DNA of 64,000 nucleotides from Neoalteromonas flava (GCF_002807685.1 NZ_PEAX01000003.1:434001-498000); one strand, 5' to 3'; counted from the first letter of the stretch, positions 17,306 through 26,927 are shown. Notes: a model not told the origin generated them from the sequence alone. Numbers and translations: made by a program.

Positions 17306-18763
17306 ATGAATCAACAATTCGAGCAAGAGTTACAATCTAGTTGGCAGGAACGCCAAGAATACGCAGAGATGATGCTGCCGTTAATTGGCAAAATGTATCG
17401 CAACAATGCGGTTGAAATTTCTATTTATGGTCGTCCACTGCTTAATGCCAGTGCAATTGATGTGATTAAAGCGCACCGCACGGTACGTTTGCACGAAGGC
17501 GTTAAACTTAGACTGCGCGAGAGTTGGCCTATCCTTGAAGCGCTAAGCAAAATGCAGCTAGCACCTGCGCAAATTGATATCGGTAAATTGGCTTTTGACT
17601 TCCATTACGGCAGCGCAGTAGATAAAACTGATTTAGACGCCTATTTGCGTGACGCATTAGTTGACGTTGTCGACCGTAGCGATGAGCAAACACCACAAGA
17701 TGTCGTGCTCTATGGTTTTGGTCGTATTGGTCGACTGCTTGCACGTTTGATGATTGAACGACAGGGTAAAAGCAATAAATTGCGCCTGCGTGCGATTGTA
17801 GTGCGTGGTGGTCGCGATGGTGACTTAGAGAAGCGCGCAAGTTTATTGCGCCGTGATTCTGTGCACGGACCTTTTAATGGCAGCATAACTATCGATGAAG
17901 AGCGCAAAGCCATCAAAGCTAATGGTTCATATATCCAAGTGATCTATGCGAATAGTCCAGACGAAGTCGATTACACTCAATACGGTATTAACAACGCGAT
18001 TATTATTGATAACACCGGTATTTGGCGTGACCGCGATGGCTTAGGTTTGCATTTAAAAGCCAAAGGGGCAGCGAAGGCTATATTAACTGCGCCGGGTAAA
18101 GGTGATATCAAAAACATTGTGCACGGTGTTAACCATACTGATATAGAAGCCTGTGATAATATCCTCAGTGCGGCAAGTTGTACCACTAACGCAATAACAC
18201 CAGTATTGAAAGCCATTGATGAAGAATATGGCATTATCAGTGGTCACGTTGAAACCGTGCACTCGTATACTAACGACCAAAATCTGATCGATAATTATCA
18301 CAAAGCTGAACGCCGCGGTCGAAGTGCACCTTTGAACATGGTTATTACCGAAACGGGAGCGGCTAAAGCCGTTGCTAAAGCCTACCCACAATTAGCTGGC
18401 AAGCTAACCGGTAATGCGATCCGTGTACCGACACCGAATGTGTCTATGGCCATTCTTAATCTCAACTTGAATAAGCCAACTGACAAGGTTGCTATTAACG
18501 AATTTTTGCGTGACACGGCGTTGTTTTCACCGTTACAGCATCAAATCGATTACACCGCATCAAAAGAAATTGTATCAACTGATTTAGTTGGTGCGCGTGC
18601 TGCAGCGGTTGTAGACAGTCAGGCTACTATTGTCGCAGATAACCGAGTTACCCTGTATGTTTGGTATGACAACGAGTTCGGTTACAGTTGTCAGGTTATG
18701 CGTGTTGTGCGTGATATGGCGGGGTTAGATTTTCCTACCATTCCAGCGGATATGCGTAAATAA
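17306..18763 (+). CDS. Long GAPDH paralogue with N-terminal extension
   Basis: A glyceraldehyde-3-phosphate dehydrogenase homologue of 485 aa. About 130 extra N-terminal residues of unknown role precede the Rossmann motif LYGFGRIGR (from residue 135). The catalytic cysteine is Cys292 in SAASCTTNAI and the histidine is in VETVHSYTND. YVWYDNEFGYSCQVMR is the C-terminal GAPDH block. Where GapA has an acidic NAD-selecting residue (AINDLLD), this protein has VVRGGRDGD, which suggests NADP+ can bind. It belongs to the long GAPDH group known from Pseudomonas, Vibrio and Shewanella. A gluconeogenic or NADPH-linked role is inference. Ribosome site AGGTGG. It is alone in its transcript, with a strong terminator after it. 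Confidence 0.9.
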   Translation: MNQQFEQELQSSWQERQEYAEMMLPLIGKMYRNNAVEISIYGRPLLNASAIDVIKAHRTVRLHEGVKLRLRESWPILEALSKMQLAPAQIDIGKLAFDFHYGSAVDKTDLDAYLRDALVDVVDRSDEQTPQDVVLYGFGRIGRLLARLMIERQGKSNKLRLRAIVVRGGRDGDLEKRASLLRRDSVHGPFNGSITIDEERKAIKANGSYIQVIYANSPDEVDYTQYGINNAIIIDNTGIWRDRDGLGLHLKAKGAAKAILTAPGKGDIKNIVHGVNHTDIEACDNILSAASCTTNAITPVLKAIDEEYGIISGHVETVHSYTNDQNLIDNYHKAERRGRSAPLNMVITETGAAKAVAKAYPQLAGKLTGNAIRVPTPNVSMAILNLNLNKPTDKVAINEFLRDTALFSPLQHQIDYTASKEIVSTDLVGARAAAVVDSQATIVADNRVTLYVWYDNEFGYSCQVMRVVRDMAGLDFPTIPADMRK

Positions 18764-18780
18764 TCCCTGAATTAATAAAA

Positions 18781-18805
18781 ACGCCCGCTTTATGCGGGCG
18801 TTTTT
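18781..18805 (+). terminator. Intrinsic terminator after the long GAPDH gene
   Basis: Perfect 8-bp stem ACGCCCGC / GCGGGCGT, loop TTTAT, then five T residues; 17 bp after the stop codon. A run of A residues before it could make it work in both directions. Confidence 0.9.
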
Positions 18806-18877
18806 GTATCGCTGGGAATCATTCGGTAAGTTTAGCGGTCTTAGTTAATCATCTAGTTATAGCGAGTCGGATTCTTC

Positions 18878-19393
18878 ATGAGAATAGCAGGGCAAAAATG
18901 GACGGTGTGGTTGCGCGATATTCTGTTGGGCGGATTGATCATCTTTGTTGTTTTACAGTGGCAAGAGCGAGATCTAGTCGCCACTGATGGTACTGTTGTG
19001 ATTGAAAATCGGGCCTTGGTGTCACTGGATGGAGAAGAGCTATCCCTATTAGCGAACGATAAACCAACACTAATTTATTTTTTTGCTCCTTGGTGTCAAG
19101 TTTGTCATTTGAGTATTGGTAATCTGGATTACATCGACTCGGATAAAGTCGCGGTAGTGCGCGTTGCACTTGATTATCCGCATGTGGAAGACGTTGCAGA
19201 GTTTGTGCAAAAGCATGAGATAGACGCTCCTATATTACTGGGTGATCGTGCTTTACAGCGAGAGTTTGGAATAAAGGCATATCCAACCTACTATGTTATT
19301 AATAAATCACATGAGGTAGTCGCTGGCACACAAGGGTACAGCACCGCTTTAGGCTTAAAATTACGTCAAGTTTTTAACACGGAGGATAGATAA
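18878..19393 (+). CDS. Membrane-anchored thioredoxin-like protein
   Basis: 171-aa TlpA/redoxin-like protein. An N-terminal hydrophobic helix (about residues 12-27, LLGGLIIFVVLQW) should anchor it in the inner membrane with the thioredoxin domain in the periplasm. The active site is FFAPWCQVCH (CxxC), and a cis-proline follows in IKAYPTYYVI. Such proteins reduce disulfides of periplasmic partners, for instance in cytochrome c maturation or copper tolerance. No partner gene is adjacent, so the target is unknown. The M14 peptidase gene follows 82 bp later on the same strand. Confidence 0.85.
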   Translation: MRIAGQKWTVWLRDILLGGLIIFVVLQWQERDLVATDGTVVIENRALVSLDGEELSLLANDKPTLIYFFAPWCQVCHLSIGNLDYIDSDKVAVVRVALDYPHVEDVAEFVQKHEIDAPILLGDRALQREFGIKAYPTYYVINKSHEVVAGTQGYSTALGLKLRQVFNTEDR

Positions 19394-19475
19394 ACTCTTC
19401 ACTAAGACGAATTGCTATTGAGTGAATGGGGGCTTGCCGTTTAAACTAGTGTTTTGGCAAATAAACGGACGTGTC

Positions 19476-20603
19476 ATGCAAATTTCTGCAAATTTTGACA
19501 GCGGTAATATTGAAGTCGTTAGCGCTGATTCTCCGACGGATATTCAACTACGCATTCGCAAAGACAATCAATCAGACTTTTTTCAATGGTTCCATTTCCG
19601 CCTACACTCCACCCCCTATGTACAACACACACTGACAATCAACGAATTAAAATCATCAGCCTACCCGGATGGATGGCAGGGCTATGACATTGTTGCCAGT
19701 TATGATCGTGATGAATGGTTTCGAATTGAATCAAGCTTCGACGGCGAGCGACTGCGCGTCGATTTTACTCCAGAGCATGCCACTATTTATTTCGCTTACT
19801 TTGCTCCCTACAGTTACGAGCGACACCTTGACCTGATTGCGCACGCGCAAACCTCGTTAGACTGCAGTCATAAGTTGTTAGGTCAAACCCTAGATGGGCG
19901 CGATATGTCATTGTTGATCATTGGTGAGCCGGCAGAAAATAAAAAGCGTGTTTGGATTACGGCACGTCAACATCCGGGTGAGACTATGGCCCAGTGGTGC
20001 GCCGAAGGACTATTGACACGTTTGCTCGATGAACAAGATGGATTAGCCCGCGCCCTGTTGCAAGATGCTGTGTTCTACTTAGTACCAAATATGAACCCTG
20101 ATGGCGCTGCGCGTGGTCACTTGCGCACCAATGCTGTTGGAGCAAACCTTAATCGCGAATGGGCTGAGCCGACCTTAGAGCGCAGCCCGGAAGTATTTTA
20201 TGTGTTGCAGGAAATGCAGGCCACAGGGGTAGACATGTATCTCGACCTTCATGGTGATGAGGCGCTGCCTTATAATTTTGTGGCAGGAAGTGAAGGGATC
20301 CCGAATTTTGATGCGCGCATGCAAGGCTTAGAGGATACGTTCCGTAATACGCTTTTGGCGGTAACACCTGAATTTCAAGTGGAACATGGCTACCCAAAAG
20401 ACGAGCCGGGCAAAGCCGATCTTTCCATTGCATCAAATGCGGTTGCACAACGCTTTAACTGCATGGGCTTAACGTTTGAGATGCCATTCAAAGATAATGC
20501 GAATGTACCTGATCCTGCCTACGGCTGGTCGCCACAACGCAGTATGCAATTGGGTGAAGATATCTTGGTCGCAATACGTGCAGTTATTAAAGAACTGGGG
20601 TAA
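19476..20603 (+). CDS. M14-family zinc carboxypeptidase
   Basis: 375-aa metallocarboxypeptidase resembling the cytosolic carboxypeptidase (AGBL/CCP-like) branch of M14. An N-terminal beta domain (about residues 1-115) precedes the peptidase. The zinc site is ARQHPGETMAQW (His and Glu) with LDLHGDE supplying the second histidine. NMNPDGAARGHLRTNAVGANLNREW is the substrate-binding block, and the catalytic glutamate lies in GLTFEMPFKD. There is no signal peptide, so it is cytoplasmic. I choose the ATG at 19476: the upstream in-frame start would add 18 residues that do not look like the family. Substrate unknown. Confidence 0.88.
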   Translation: MQISANFDSGNIEVVSADSPTDIQLRIRKDNQSDFFQWFHFRLHSTPYVQHTLTINELKSSAYPDGWQGYDIVASYDRDEWFRIESSFDGERLRVDFTPEHATIYFAYFAPYSYERHLDLIAHAQTSLDCSHKLLGQTLDGRDMSLLIIGEPAENKKRVWITARQHPGETMAQWCAEGLLTRLLDEQDGLARALLQDAVFYLVPNMNPDGAARGHLRTNAVGANLNREWAEPTLERSPEVFYVLQEMQATGVDMYLDLHGDEALPYNFVAGSEGIPNFDARMQGLEDTFRNTLLAVTPEFQVEHGYPKDEPGKADLSIASNAVAQRFNCMGLTFEMPFKDNANVPDPAYGWSPQRSMQLGEDILVAIRAVIKELG

Positions 20604-20649
20604 CCTTTGCGAGCATTAACCACAACAATAACAATAAAAGGGGATTTCC

Positions 20650-22311
20650 TTGGAAGGCTTGTATAATTTTCTCGTTGATTTAGATGGATTGCTGGGTGGT
20701 GCCTTTTGGTTTCCCTATGTGCTCCTAGGTGTGGGTTTATTTTTTACTATTTACTTAAAATTCCCACAAATTCGTTATTTCAAACACGCCTGCAAGGTTA
20801 TTACCGGCAAATATGACAAAGCGTCAGATCCGGGTGATACCAGTCACTTCAGAGCGTTAACTACAGCCTTATCCGGTACTGTTGGTACAGGGAATATCTC
20901 AGGTGTTGCATTTGCAATCTTCTTGGGTGGACCAGCAGCATTGTTTTGGATGTGGGCGACCGCATTTTTGGGGATGACTACCAAGTTTGTTGAGGTCACG
21001 TTATCACACAAATATCGGGTCAAAACTGAAGACGGCACTATGGCGGGTGGCCCCATGTATTACATGGATCGCCGTCTAAACATGAAATGGTTAGCGGTTG
21101 CTTTCGCAATTGCCACAGTGATCAGTTCTTTTGGTACGGGTAACCTGCCGCAAAGTAATGGTATTGCAACCAGTATTGAGTCGACGTTTGGCATTGACGC
21201 ATACATTGTCGGCTGGACCCTAGGTATTTTGTTGGCCTTGGTCATTCTTGGGGGGATCCAACGGATTGCTGCGGTGACTGCGCGTATCGTACCTATAATG
21301 GCTGTCATTTATCTGGTTGGTGCCTTTGCGGTTATTTTTGCCAATGTAGAGAATATTGGTCCAGCGTTTGTCGCTGTTATTGGCGATGCCTTTACTGGCT
21401 CAGCGGCAGCCGGGGGCTTCTTGGGAGCGACTTTAGCGTATGCTTTCAACCGTGGCGTAAACCGAGGGCTGTTTTCAAACGAAGCTGGACAAGGTTCTGC
21501 TCCTATTGCACACGCAGCAGCCAAGACAAAAGAGCCTGTGTCTGAAGGCATGGTCTCGATTTTAGAGCCTTTCATCGACACTATTATTATTTGTACTATA
21601 ACTGGCCTCGTTATCTTGTCCTCAGGTGTCTGGAAGGAGAAGCATGAAAACATCTTTGATCGTTCAGATATGCTTTTTGTCGCCGGTGAATTCGCTGAAA
21701 GCGACGCAGCTAGTGTGGATAAACTATATCGCTATTTAAATGATGTTGATGGTAATGCAGTGACGGCGTTTAACGGGCAAATTTCGGTCGTCAATGGTGT
21801 TGCAGTCTCTGGCGGCTACACGTTAATTAATTCACGCTCTATTGCAGAAGATGTTGAGTTCCGAGTTAACGACGAAGATCTATTCAGCGGTATGCTGGAA
21901 ATAGTCGATGGCAAGCCTGAACGTGAGAATTTGCAGGTGTCTGGTAAATCTTTGGTGCATTCAGCGCCGTTGACAGCGATTGCCTTTACGCGCGGTTTCT
22001 TTGGCGATTTTGGTCAGTACATCGTTTCTGTTGGGCTACTGCTGTTTGCGTTCTCAACTGCAATTGCCTGGTCGTACTACGGTGATAGAGCAATGACCTA
22101 TCTGTTAGGTCCTCGCTCAGTGATGCCGTACCGGGTTATTTATGTCGCTGGCTTTATCTGGGCATCTTTTTCAGATACCACCTTGGTATGGGCATTATCT
22201 GCAGTGGCGATTGTGGTTATGACGTTACCTAACCTTTTTGGTATTATGCTACTGCGCAAAGAGATGAAAGAAACCGTTAACGATTACTGGCAACGTAACG
22301 GTAAAAAGTAA
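20650..22311 (+). CDS. Alanine/glycine:cation symporter (AGCS family)
   Basis: 553-aa inner-membrane Na+-coupled amino-acid transporter. Family motifs are [19 protein letters not shown] near the N-terminus, [61 protein letters not shown] and the late [16 protein letters not shown]. Unlike the usual ~450-480 aa members it has an extra soluble-looking segment of roughly 100 residues (about residues 330-430) between membrane helices, a pattern I recall in some marine members. Start is TTG with a good AAGGGG ribosome site 6 bp upstream. A terminator follows, so it is probably monocistronic. Alanine or glycine uptake is the family role. Confidence 0.92.
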   Translation: MEGLYNFLVDLDGLLGGAFWFPYVLLGVGLFFTIYLKFPQIRYFKHACKVITGKYDKASDPGDTSHFRALTTALSGTVGTGNISGVAFAIFLGGPAALFWMWATAFLGMTTKFVEVTLSHKYRVKTEDGTMAGGPMYYMDRRLNMKWLAVAFAIATVISSFGTGNLPQSNGIATSIESTFGIDAYIVGWTLGILLALVILGGIQRIAAVTARIVPIMAVIYLVGAFAVIFANVENIGPAFVAVIGDAFTGSAAAGGFLGATLAYAFNRGVNRGLFSNEAGQGSAPIAHAAAKTKEPVSEGMVSILEPFIDTIIICTITGLVILSSGVWKEKHENIFDRSDMLFVAGEFAESDAASVDKLYRYLNDVDGNAVTAFNGQISVVNGVAVSGGYTLINSRSIAEDVEFRVNDEDLFSGMLEIVDGKPERENLQVSGKSLVHSAPLTAIAFTRGFFGDFGQYIVSVGLLLFAFSTAIAWSYYGDRAMTYLLGPRSVMPYRVIYVAGFIWASFSDTTLVWALSAVAIVVMTLPNLFGIMLLRKEMKETVNDYWQRNGKK

Positions 22312-22330
22312 GCGTCGCTTTTCTAACGTG

Positions 22331-22361
22331 GGCATCAGTGTGCAACTGGTGCCTTTCTTTT
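22331..22361 (+). terminator. Intrinsic terminator after the AGCS symporter
   Basis: 9-bp stem with one mismatch (GGCATCAGT / ACTGGTGCC), loop GTGCA, followed by the T-rich TTTCTTTT. It lies 19 bp after the stop. Confidence 0.75.
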
Positions 22362-22463
22362 ATGGTATCCATCGTTTTATCGTGATTTGCGCGAACTGTT
22401 TGCACGCGATGAGCGTATTAGCAGCATGTAGAGTTGCTGCAACTGAAAGAAGAGGAGTCGAAA

Positions 22464-22790
22464 ATGGCATTAATAGACTGTCCATCTTGTAATAAGAAAA
22501 TTTCTGATAAAGCAAAAAGCTGTCCCCATTGTGATTTCGCTATCGGTAACGCAAGTGAAGAGGATATTTTGCGCAAGCAACAGATGCAGCGTTTTAACAA
22601 ACGACAAAGTTTGCAGAATCAATCAATGCTGGCCATGTTGCTGTTCGTTTCTGGATTTGGTCTCTGGTATTGGGGGGGGCAACAACCGACGGATTTACAG
22701 CAGAATATCGCTGTTGGCTGCTCAGTTGTCGGCTTTGTTTGGTATTTAATCAATCGCGCCAGACTGGTTATCTTAAAACGTTTTTCGTAA
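22464..22790 (+). CDS. Small zinc-ribbon membrane protein
   Basis: 108-aa protein. The N-terminus is a zinc ribbon (CPSCNKKISDKAKSCPHC, two CxxC pairs, residues 6-23). A basic helical linker and two hydrophobic segments follow (about residues 53-70 and 80-97), ending in a basic tail. Such zinc-ribbon/TM proteins are common but have no assigned role. The ATG at 22464 is chosen because AGAGGAG lies 6-10 bp before it and the zinc ribbon begins directly after; an upstream in-frame start would only add ten residues. The DUF1315 gene follows 8 bp later, so it may belong to that operon. Confidence 0.8.
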   Translation: MALIDCPSCNKKISDKAKSCPHCDFAIGNASEEDILRKQQMQRFNKRQSLQNQSMLAMLLFVSGFGLWYWGGQQPTDLQQNIAVGCSVVGFVWYLINRARLVILKRFS

Positions 22791-22798
22791 ATAAATTT

Positions 22799-23086
22799 AT
22801 GCAACTAGAACAATTACTTGCTGCTTTAACGCCCGATATGTACGCCCGCATCAAAGGTTTAGTTGAAACGGGGAAATGGTTTGACGGTGCCGCCTTAGAG
22901 CCGCATCAGCGAGAATTACTATTACAGGCTGTGATGATTTATCAGGCTAAAGTTGAACAATCAGGCGAGCATATGACGATAGGGGCAGACGGTGAAATAG
23001 TACAGAAATCCCGTCAGGAACTTAAGAATGAGCTCAAGATGGCACAAGAATCTTTAATTGCACGGTTTAAAAAGCATGATATTTAG
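22799..23086 (+). CDS. DUF1315 protein (YeaC-like)
   Basis: 95-aa protein of the DUF1315 family (E. coli YeaC). The recognisable part is LTPDMYARIKGLVETGKWFDGAALEPHQRELLLQAVMIY, rewritten here as two overlapping conserved blocks: a helical N-terminus, then the G-K-W and E-x-H-Q positions. No catalytic residues are known and its function is unknown. It starts 8 bp after the zinc-ribbon gene and its last 11 bp overlap the start of the DUF349 gene, so the two are translationally coupled. In E. coli yeaC sits beside msrB and gapA; in this window it lies about 9 kb from msrB. Confidence 0.85.
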   Translation: MQLEQLLAALTPDMYARIKGLVETGKWFDGAALEPHQRELLLQAVMIYQAKVEQSGEHMTIGADGEIVQKSRQELKNELKMAQESLIARFKKHDI

Positions 23087-25856
23087 TCGTCTGTTTACGC
23101 CCAAAACGGCGCACCCTGATCCCAATGTAAGGTTCGCTGCAATCGCCAACCTTGACCCGTCTAAACAAGAACATAAGAGTCAGTTACACGAACTCGCATT
23201 CAATGACGCTGAGCCACGCGTTAGCCTGGCTGCATTAACACGTTTAGACAGCTTTGATTTGTGGCTCAAGATGTCCCAGATTGCGGTTGATAAACAGATT
23301 AAGAAAGCCGCTCAACAACGAGTGATTGAAGCTTTATCTGCACCGACTTCGGCGCAATCTGTAAAGCAACAAAAAGCGAATTTAAGTGAAATTCAAGATC
23401 CAACGATATTACGTGCAGTACTTGAGCAAGCCGTATGGCCTGCACAAGATCCAGCGCTATTGCAGTTAGTGCTAGGGCGGATAAATGACAGTCAATTTAC
23501 CCGCAATGTGCTAGCGCAGGTGACCGAAGTGGCAGTGCTCGAACAGCTCTTAGACAACATTGATAACCAAGCAATGTTAATTAAGTTGCGTAAGCAAGTA
23601 GCGCCCAACATGCAACAGGTAATATCCGCGCGAATTACTTTATTGGAAGAGCGGGCCAAGCGGCCACTGGAGTTGCAACAACAGTTAAAGTTGGATCTTG
23701 CCAAGCTACAAGCTCTCGCTGAAGATGATGATTACCTAACGTGGCAAGATAAACGCAATACTCTGCGAGTGAGTATTGATACTGTATTGCCAGAGCTTGC
23801 TGCGTTGGCTTCAGAGCAGGCTGAATTAATGCGCACTAAGCTAGCTAAAATTGAAGCTCGTTTGGATGGCATATATAGCAGAATTAAACCATTAATTGAT
23901 GCGCAACAGCAGGCTGCACAACAAGCAGCGGCTGCAGAAGAGTGGTGTACACAAGCTGAACGTTTAGTAGTGCTTGCTGAGCAACACATAGTGCAGAGCC
24001 TTGAACAATTGCAAGTACAGGATATACAAGCGGTGCAAACGCAAATCCAACACCAACTGGATACTTTTGCAACTTTGAATGCCGCCCTATATCCAGTAAA
24101 GCAAGTGCACCAAAACCTAACCAAGAGCCATGATAATATCAACGCCATTAAGTCTGATATTGCTGGGATAAATGCGATCAGAGCCGCATTGTCGTTATTT
24201 ATCGAGCAGCACGACCCAGAACAGAAAGATTCTCTTACGTCAGAGCAAGTTATTGCTTTTCGTGAATTAGAGAGGAATGTTAAACAGCAATTGAAGCGGA
24301 TAATTAATTCTTTACCCGATGAAATATTGCAGGATTGGCGCTCGTTGGCGGCAAAGTGGCAGGCTGAAATAGCTGAATATGAGAAGCTTCAAGGCGACAA
24401 TCAGCGTTTTTGTCGGAATAAAATCCGCACAGCTCTGGCACTTATTGAGCAGGGTAAGTTTAAGCCAGCACTGGCTATTTATACGCAAGTAAAAGAACGT
24501 TTCAAGCAGTTGTCAGAGCCGCAAAAAAAACACCTTACGCGTCAATTTGAACAGCTTAGTACTGAAGCAGAAAAACTGAATGATTGGCAAGCGTACGTGG
24601 CCGTGCCTAAGCGGCCTGAGCTTCTCACGCAAATGCAACAGTTAGCAGCCGCTACAGATATTGACATAAATAAACGCAAGCAACAGGTCGCGGCCATACG
24701 CGCCAACTGGCGTTCTCTGGGCGATGTTGTACTCGATCAAGAAATTGCCGAGGCATTTGAGCAGGCAGCAGAAGCAGCATTTAACCCCTGCCGAGAGTTT
24801 TATCAACAGCAAGCACAGGTGCGTGCGGCGAATAAGCAACACGCTGATTCTTTGCTGCAAGAGTTAACTCAGCTGGATGCTGAGTCTGACGATGTAACGT
24901 TATCTCAAGCTTACAATCGTATCCGTCAGTCATGGTTTGAACTCGGCGAGTTGGAGCGCTCAGATTGGCAAACAATGTCGCGGCGCTTTAAAAAACTATG
25001 TGCACCGTTGGCCGCCCGCGTGCGTGAATTCGAAAAAGACAATGCCAAGCGCAAACAACTATTACTCGAGCAAGCGCAAAGTATTCTGGCGACATTGCCT
25101 GCCGATAGCGCAGCACAGTTGCAAGACTTGCAAGAACAGTGGAAGTTATCAGGGTATGCCGGAAAAGGCACTGATCAAAAACTGTGGACGGCGTTTAGGC
25201 AGTGCAATGACCAAGCGTTTGCAGGTTTGCGACAACGCAAAACAGAAAGTAAAAATCTAGCTGAGCAGCGCTTTCACGAATTGCAACAGCGAATTAAAGC
25301 GATAGCAGAAACATTTGCAACGGAACCAATGACTTCTAAGCGCGCAGAACAATTCCATCAACAATTGCGTGAACTGTCACAGCAAGTGAGCGAAGAGCTT
25401 GAATTGTCTGGACATAGAAAAGCCTTGCAAAAACTTCTGACACAGGCTGAAGATGACATCGATGTCTGTTGGAAAAAACATCAGACAGTCCAAAACTCAA
25501 AAATTGTGCATACTGTTTTTGAGCAACTGACGTCTATTGTAGGGAGCGACATTGCACCAGAGACGCTTAAGGATTTGCCGTTTAAGGTTGCCGACAGCGA
25601 TTATACAACGGGCTATGATCGTGCCGCGCTGACCTTACAATTAGAAATAATTCAGGGGCTGAGTTCTCCTCAATCCTGTCAGAATGATCGCGAAGCTCAG
25701 CAATTATTGCTATTGCAAACCAAACTACAGAATGGGCACACGCCGAGTAGTGAAGAATTATGGTCGGGTTGGTTAGCGAAGGGCCCGATTCTTGCGGATC
25801 AAAAGCCATTACTGGATCGCATGCAGGTGGCAATAATGCAAGCGGAGAAGATTTAG
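23076..25856 (+). CDS. DUF349-repeat coiled-coil protein
   Basis: 926-aa, very Gln/Ala/Leu-rich, almost entirely helical soluble protein. The first ~130 residues look like HEAT-type helices (PNVRFAAIANLD..., PRVSLAALTRLD). A long coiled coil follows (about residues 200-400), and then several DUF349-type units recognisable by W-x-x-x-G (NWRSLGDVVLD, SWFELGELERSDW, QWKLSGYAGKGTDQKLWTAF) followed by F-x-x-A/C. There is no signal peptide or membrane helix. DUF349 proteins have no settled function. The ATG at 23076 lies inside the DUF1315 end; an upstream in-frame TTG would add six residues. A small gene follows 2 bp later. Confidence 0.85.
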   Translation: MIFSRLFTPKTAHPDPNVRFAAIANLDPSKQEHKSQLHELAFNDAEPRVSLAALTRLDSFDLWLKMSQIAVDKQIKKAAQQRVIEALSAPTSAQSVKQQKANLSEIQDPTILRAVLEQAVWPAQDPALLQLVLGRINDSQFTRNVLAQVTEVAVLEQLLDNIDNQAMLIKLRKQVAPNMQQVISARITLLEERAKRPLELQQQLKLDLAKLQALAEDDDYLTWQDKRNTLRVSIDTVLPELAALASEQAELMRTKLAKIEARLDGIYSRIKPLIDAQQQAAQQAAAAEEWCTQAERLVVLAEQHIVQSLEQLQVQDIQAVQTQIQHQLDTFATLNAALYPVKQVHQNLTKSHDNINAIKSDIAGINAIRAALSLFIEQHDPEQKDSLTSEQVIAFRELERNVKQQLKRIINSLPDEILQDWRSLAAKWQAEIAEYEKLQGDNQRFCRNKIRTALALIEQGKFKPALAIYTQVKERFKQLSEPQKKHLTRQFEQLSTEAEKLNDWQAYVAVPKRPELLTQMQQLAAATDIDINKRKQQVAAIRANWRSLGDVVLDQEIAEAFEQAAEAAFNPCREFYQQQAQVRAANKQHADSLLQELTQLDAESDDVTLSQAYNRIRQSWFELGELERSDWQTMSRRFKKLCAPLAARVREFEKDNAKRKQLLLEQAQSILATLPADSAAQLQDLQEQWKLSGYAGKGTDQKLWTAFRQCNDQAFAGLRQRKTESKNLAEQRFHELQQRIKAIAETFATEPMTSKRAEQFHQQLRELSQQVSEELELSGHRKALQKLLTQAEDDIDVCWKKHQTVQNSKIVHTVFEQLTSIVGSDIAPETLKDLPFKVADSDYTTGYDRAALTLQLEIIQGLSSPQSCQNDREAQQLLLLQTKLQNGHTPSSEELWSGWLAKGPILADQKPLLDRMQVAIMQAEKI

Positions 25857-25858
25857 TG

Positions 25859-26077
25859 ATGGTGACAGAAAGTATAGAATTTAGTTTTGTCAGTGAACCA
25901 GTGGCCTATCGCTTTTTAAATACAGTGAAGAACTGGCAGCAAGACCATTTGCGTGCTGAATATGGCAGAGATGCTGCTCACGTGAAGGTAACCTATAAGC
26001 CTGCTAACAGCAGCTTTGATGATACCTTATCGAGACTCGACTCATTAGCGGCCAGGATGGATGGACGAGCGCTGTGA
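25859..26077 (+). CDS. Small unknown protein after the DUF349 gene
   Basis: 72-aa protein that I do not recognise. It starts 2 bp after the DUF349 stop (GTG at 25856 is an alternative start overlapping it), so it is almost certainly co-translated with it. Composition is ordinary and soluble, with no signal peptide or transmembrane segment. The pattern EFSFVSEPVAYRFLNTVKN then VKVTYKP suggests an alpha/beta fold. The close coupling suggests a role together with the DUF349 protein. It is convergent with the methyltransferase gene. Confidence 0.65.
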   Translation: MVTESIEFSFVSEPVAYRFLNTVKNWQQDHLRAEYGRDAAHVKVTYKPANSSFDDTLSRLDSLAARMDGRAL

Positions 26078-26093
26078 AGCGCTCGCTATCGCT

Positions 26094-26927
26094 TTACTTC
26101 TTAAATAGTAAGGTCATGCGATCAGATTCGCCTATCGCATCAACGCTGGCTTTTTTATTCGGATCATCCTGCACACCAAAATAAGTGGGTGGCAAGCGCC
26201 AAACCATGTCAGATTCAGTTGGCTTGTCTTTAGGATTAGCATTGATCTCACTGCTTTGTACAAAGGTAAATCCAGCGGCTTCAAAGCTGGCTATCAATTG
26301 AGATTGTTTTAGATAGCCGGCACTACCGTCTGCCCATTTATCACTGTTTTCTTCTGGCGCTCGATGCTGGACTACGCCAACCATGCCACCTTCTTTGAGT
26401 AGATCATACGCCGTGCCTAGTGCTTCCGTTAAGGTGCCAGCCTCTTCTTCAAACCGATTTAAATTATGCAATGCGCGAATAAATAATACTCTATCAGCAG
26501 TGCCCTGTAATGCTTCTGGTGTGGTTGCAAAGGTGAATGCTTGCACGTCAAATGGCGCATTGGGGTAGGCGCTAACCATGCCTGTAAATTTGGCTGTTAA
26601 CGCGATTTGTTCCGCTATGGCTTCTGCCGAGAAAAAGCCAAAACGGGCCCACATGTCATCATTATAATTGATCCCATAAACGCGTCCTTTCTCGCCCACA
26701 TATGGCGCAATAATCTGCGTATACCAACCACCACCGGGAAGCGCTTCAGCGACTGTCATACCAGGCTCAAGCTTAAAAAATTGTAAGGTTTCAACCGGAT
26801 TTCTCGCCGTATCACGAGCCTTAACCTCAAGAGGTCGAGACTCAACAATGTCGAATAAGGTTGGCGTGTCAGCACATACCGCTGGCGTTAATAGAGCTGC
26901 GATTAAGATTAACCCTGATTTTCGCAT
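26094..26927 (-). CDS. SAM-dependent methyltransferase with a signal peptide
   Basis: 277-aa class I methyltransferase of the COG4798 type. After a typical Sec signal peptide (MRKSGLILIAALLTPAVCA, cleavage near residue 19) comes VETLQFFKLEPGMTVAEALPGGGWYTQ, a motif-I-like glycine loop, then GEKGRVYGINYND and a motif with RVLFIRALHNLNRF. GMVGVVQHRAPEEN is a post-motif block. Export is puzzling, since SAM is cytoplasmic; either it acts outside with an unknown cofactor or it is retained. AAGGA precedes the ATG, separated by a C-rich spacer. Substrate unknown. Confidence 0.8.
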   Translation of the reverse strand: MRKSGLILIAALLTPAVCADTPTLFDIVESRPLEVKARDTARNPVETLQFFKLEPGMTVAEALPGGGWYTQIIAPYVGEKGRVYGINYNDDMWARFGFFSAEAIAEQIALTAKFTGMVSAYPNAPFDVQAFTFATTPEALQGTADRVLFIRALHNLNRFEEEAGTLTEALGTAYDLLKEGGMVGVVQHRAPEENSDKWADGSAGYLKQSQLIASFEAAGFTFVQSSEINANPKDKPTESDMVWRLPPTYFGVQDDPNKKASVDAIGESDRMTLLFKK

